64,000 nt of DNA from Fidelibacterota bacterium (GTDB lineage Bacteria > Fidelibacterota > UBA8477 > JABMPR01): positions 1-64,000 of the forward strand of contig JADHVL010000001.1 in the NCBI GenBank assembly GCA_016784025.1, given 5' to 3'. Both the position numbers and the translations under genes were made by a program. This document shows, one piece after another, positions 61,326-64,000 of this stretch. The notes under the pieces are model-generated. The model saw nothing but the letters and a program-made list of their open reading frames with translations. It did not search any database and was not told where the DNA came from. Numbering within the stretch: the first letter of the stretch is position 1; each line of letters opens with the position of its first letter.

Positions 61326-63155
61326 ATGATGGACCGCAGGAAATTCTTAAAAACAGCTGGCCTAGTTTCCGCCGGTCTGGCAACCCAGGGATTTTCTAGC
61401 TCCAAATGGTTTAAGAAATCAAAACCCAATGTGGTCATCGTCATGACCGATGATCAGGGCATGGGTGATATGTCGTGTATGGGGAATCCCTATGTGCAGA
61501 CTCCTGTCCTGGATGAGTTATGGGCTGATTCCTATCGTTTGACCGACTACCACGTTTGTCCCACCTGTTCTCCTACGCGCGCTGGATTTTTGACAGGTCA
61601 ATATTCCAATCGAGTTGGCGCTCTATGGACGGTTCGCTCTCAGGAGCTGGTCTATCGCGACAAAATCATGATGGCGGATGTGTTTAAGGCAAACGGCTAC
61701 AGCACTGGCATGTTTGGCAAATGGCATCTCGGGGAAAATTATCCATTCAGACCTCAGGACCGTGGCTATGATCAGGTGACCATCCATGGTGGGGGTGCCA
61801 TCTCACAGAGCCCCGACTATTGGGGAAATGACTTGTTTGACGATACCTACTATGTAAATGGAAAACCCACAAACTTTGAAGGGTATTGTACAGATATCTG
61901 GTTTGATGAAGCCAGTAAATTTATTAAAAAGTCAGGTGACAAACCCTTCTTTGCCCATATTGCCACCAATATCGCTCATGTCCCTATGATTGCCCCAGAA
62001 GGCTACGAAGAGAAGTATCTGGATATGGGTCTTGATAGTTGGATGGCCAGATTTTATAGCATGATCCAGAACATGGATGAAAATCTAGGGCGACTCATTC
62101 AATTGTTGAAAGATGAGGGCAAACTGGATGATACTCTATTTATGTTCACCACTGATAATGGGTCCTCAGCCTTTAAACGCGTCATGGACGGGCAAACCCC
62201 TCTCAATGATCCCTTGAAACAATTTGAGCTACTCAACGGTGGGCTCCGGGGGCATAAAGGTCTGACCTACGATGGCGGACACCGCGTCCCCATGTTTATA
62301 AAATGGCCCAAAATGAATCTAAACGGCGGTAAAGATATCAATGCCTTGTGCGGCCATATTGATATTCTCCCAACCCTAATGGATCTTTGTGACCTGAAGT
62401 CCAAAGCCGCTGAGAACTTTGATGGACGCAGCCTGGCTCCAATCATCAGTGGTAAAATGAAAGACTGGAAGGATGATCGCGTACTGGTCAATGACAGTCA
62501 GCGTGTTGAGGAACCTGTGAAATACCGTCGGGGTATGGTTATGACCAGCACCTGGCGTCTGTTGTATTCAAATAAAAAGGATACCCCTCCAGAGTTGTAC
62601 AAAACAACTGACCGCGCCCAGCAAAATAATGTCTCTAAGCAATATCCAGAAGTTGTCAAGAAATTGGTGGCCGCCTATGATGTCTGGTGGGATGAATTAC
62701 TGCCAGATATGCAAAGGGTTGCTCGCATCGTGGTTGGTAATGATGCAGATAATCCGGCACGCATCTCATCCCATGAGATGAGAGGGGGCAAGGGGGATTT
62801 TCGTCACTCTGCTGTTGATAAGCTGGAAAACAAGAATGATGGATATTACACCCTGGAGGCTGATGTCTCCGGGACATATACCTTTGATCTTATGCGCTGG
62901 CCACCTGAGGCCATGGGACCCATTAATGGTCAACCCAAATGGCCGCTTACCAGAGGAAAAACCAAACAAATCAGCGTAAATCGGGCTGAGTTAAAACTGG
63001 ATGGAAAACCACAGTTCCGCGAAATCAAGTATGGAGATGAATTTGCATCCTTCACAGTGAAATTAGATAAAGGTCCATTCAAATTAGAAAACATGTTTTA
63101 TGAAAATGAAAAACCGGTTGTAGGAGCTTCCTACATCCGCGTGACCAGAGCATAA
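61326..63155 (+). CDS. Tat-exported S1 sulfatase with C-terminal beta-sandwich (paralogue of 51479)
   Basis: The 609-residue protein has Tat signal DRRKFLKTAGLVSAGLAT, metal Asp42-Asp43, motif C81-S-P-T-R and GKWHLGENYPFRPQDRGYDQ. Both the catalytic domain and the C-terminal beta domain match the 51479 sulfatase ('RIVVGNDADNPAR', 'YTFDLMRWPPEAM'). It follows the SASA gene by nine bases. Confidence 0.9.
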   Translation: MMDRRKFLKTAGLVSAGLATQGFSSSKWFKKSKPNVVIVMTDDQGMGDMSCMGNPYVQTPVLDELWADSYRLTDYHVCPTCSPTRAGFLTGQYSNRVGALWTVRSQELVYRDKIMMADVFKANGYSTGMFGKWHLGENYPFRPQDRGYDQVTIHGGGAISQSPDYWGNDLFDDTYYVNGKPTNFEGYCTDIWFDEASKFIKKSGDKPFFAHIATNIAHVPMIAPEGYEEKYLDMGLDSWMARFYSMIQNMDENLGRLIQLLKDEGKLDDTLFMFTTDNGSSAFKRVMDGQTPLNDPLKQFELLNGGLRGHKGLTYDGGHRVPMFIKWPKMNLNGGKDINALCGHIDILPTLMDLCDLKSKAAENFDGRSLAPIISGKMKDWKDDRVLVNDSQRVEEPVKYRRGMVMTSTWRLLYSNKKDTPPELYKTTDRAQQNNVSKQYPEVVKKLVAAYDVWWDELLPDMQRVARIVVGNDADNPARISSHEMRGGKGDFRHSAVDKLENKNDGYYTLEADVSGTYTFDLMRWPPEAMGPINGQPKWPLTRGKTKQISVNRAELKLDGKPQFREIKYGDEFASFTVKLDKGPFKLENMFYENEKPVVGASYIRVTRA

Positions 63156-63190
63156 TTGCAGAATGATAAACGCTCAGGGAAAGATTTGAT

Positions 63191-63820
63191 TTGAGTATTC
63201 AGTCCTGGATTGTCTATGTAACGCTTGTTGTTGTGGCCACCTCTTCACCAGGTCCCTCGACCGTTTTAATAGTGACAAACTCCATTTTATATGGCTGGCG
63301 GAAAACCACCTATACTGCGCTGGGAAATGTAGCTGCGCTCTTCCTGTTGGGGCTTCTTTCGGTCATCGGTCTGGGAACGCTGCTGAAAACCTCAGTGCTG
63401 GCATTCACCGTTTTCAAGCTTGTAGGAGTGCTCTATTTATTCAGCCTGGGAGTGATATTCATTTTGAAAAAGCATGCTTCCATACAGGTACCCTCTGATT
63501 CGAGTGCGGTGCTGGAAATATCCGGATGGAGGTTATTCCTGCAGGCTCTGGGTGTTGTTTCAAGCAGCCCCAAGGCTATTCTGGTGCTGACCACATTGTT
63601 TTCACAGTTTCTGGATCCAGAATCAGCATTAATCCCGCAATTCAGTGGTCTAATTATCACACTGATGTTGTCATCATTCATTTTTCTTATGTGTTATGCT
63701 GTCCTGGCTGATGGTATGAAGCGGTGGTTGAGCAATCCAGATAGCAGAATGTTGGTGAGTCGAATCAGCGGTATTATTTTTATAAGTTTCTCGGTCATGC
63801 TAGCCGTTTCAAGTCAGTAG
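63191..63820 (+). CDS. LysE/RhtB family exporter
   Basis: The 209-residue membrane protein starts with TTG at 63191 and has six predicted helices. The N-terminal motif 'VATSSPGPSTVLIVTNSILYG' is that of LysE/RhtB amino-acid exporters. In this sulfatase context the exported molecule is unknown. It lies 35 bases after a sulfatase gene and 28 bases before the next one. Confidence 0.82.
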   Translation: MSIQSWIVYVTLVVVATSSPGPSTVLIVTNSILYGWRKTTYTALGNVAALFLLGLLSVIGLGTLLKTSVLAFTVFKLVGVLYLFSLGVIFILKKHASIQVPSDSSAVLEISGWRLFLQALGVVSSSPKAILVLTTLFSQFLDPESALIPQFSGLIITLMLSSFIFLMCYAVLADGMKRWLSNPDSRMLVSRISGIIFISFSVMLAVSSQ

Positions 63821-63848
63821 GACCGTTTAGAAGAATTAGGAGTTTTTG

Positions 63849-64000
63849 ATGCAGCGTAGAGAGTTTTTAAGATTAACCGGCGGGGTACTGGCTGCCAGCG
63901 CGACCGGTCTGGCCTGGGGAAAGAAAAAGAAAAGACCCAATATTGTATTTCTCTTAACCGATGATCAGGCCTGGCATCTCCTGGGATACAATGGAAATAC
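63849..64000 (+). CDS. Tat-exported S1 sulfatase, N-terminal part cut by window end
   Basis: AGGAG lies eight bases before the ATG. The visible 50 residues are a Tat signal (QRREFLRLTGGVLAASATGLAWG), a Lys-rich linker and RPNIVFLLTDDQAWHLLGYNGN, the start of an S1 sulfatase with metal-ligand Asp38-Asp39. The formylglycine motif would lie beyond the window. Its presence shows that the locus continues to the right. Confidence 0.85.
   Translation, partial: MQRREFLRLTGGVLAASATGLAWGKKKKRPNIVFLLTDDQAWHLLGYNGN

Noticed and set aside
1-64000. CRISPR arrays, transposase genes, rRNA genes
   Set aside because: No regularly spaced direct repeats, no transposase-like frames and no rRNA sequence were seen.

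Overview
The window looks like a chromosomal segment of a marine or otherwise aquatic bacterium of the Fibrobacteres-Chlorobi-Bacteroidetes (FCB) type. Seven long proteins end in a type IX secretion (T9SS) sorting domain of the NPFNP-type, ending Lys-x-Met-x-Leu-Lys or similar. That form is typical of Marinimicrobia, Calditrichota, KSB1 and Ignavibacteria. I cannot place it more finely from sequence alone.

Layout. 0-8.4 kb is a mixed housekeeping and stress region: a zinc-ribbon protein end, a degenerate sigma-54 type AAA+ protein, small membrane proteins, a heme-motif surface protein, a Crp/Fnr regulator, MntP, and a TetR gene with a divergent lipoprotein hydrolase. 8.8-14.7 kb holds one giant 1977-residue secreted multidomain protein. 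Fragments of tRNA genes (Leu-UAA, Met-CAU, Ser-CGA), all on the minus strand and all lacking their 5' half, litter 1.4-15.1 kb. They look like remnants of integration sites. The Ser fragment lies directly at the left edge of the polysaccharide locus.

15.3-64 kb is a large sulfated-glycan utilization locus. It has eleven S1-type sulfatases with Tat signals and a formylglycine motif C-x-P-x-R (the last one cut by the window edge before its motif). It also has two GH29 alpha-L-fucosidases, a GH97, a GH18-like protein, carbohydrate esterases, two LVIVD-repeat surface proteins and a dockerin-bearing hydrolase. The content suggests a sulfated, fucose-containing polysaccharide such as fucoidan. Two sulfatases carry both a Tat signal and a T9SS C-terminal domain. 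A 707-residue protein fuses a parvulin-type prolyl isomerase to an anaerobic sulfatase-maturating radical SAM enzyme and a SEC-C tail. It probably makes the formylglycine in the cytoplasm before Tat export.

In the middle (28.2-38.0 kb) is an eight-gene operon of cytoplasmic and membrane proteins closed by a strong terminator. It encodes a sulfatase-fold hydrolase without the formylglycine motif, a CysD/PAPS-reductase-like PP-loop protein, two arylsulfotransferase-like beta-propellers, ATP sulfurylase, a sodium-solute symporter, a GDP-mannose 3,5-epimerase-like enzyme, and a nucleotidyltransferase fused to a GHMP sugar kinase. A GDP-mannose pyrophosphorylase sits just upstream. This combination of sulfate activation, sulfuryl-transfer-like proteins and GDP-sugar chemistry inside a desulfating locus is the most unusual system here.

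A GntR/LacI-type regulator (40.5 kb) sits downstream of a 17-bp palindrome, AGTATACT-N-AGTATACT. I find the same palindrome upstream of five transcription units: the LVIVD/fucosidase operon, the sulfate/GDP-sugar operon, the regulator itself, the long sulfatase operon at 45.5 kb and the esterase/sulfatase operon at 59.7 kb. This ties the locus into one regulon.
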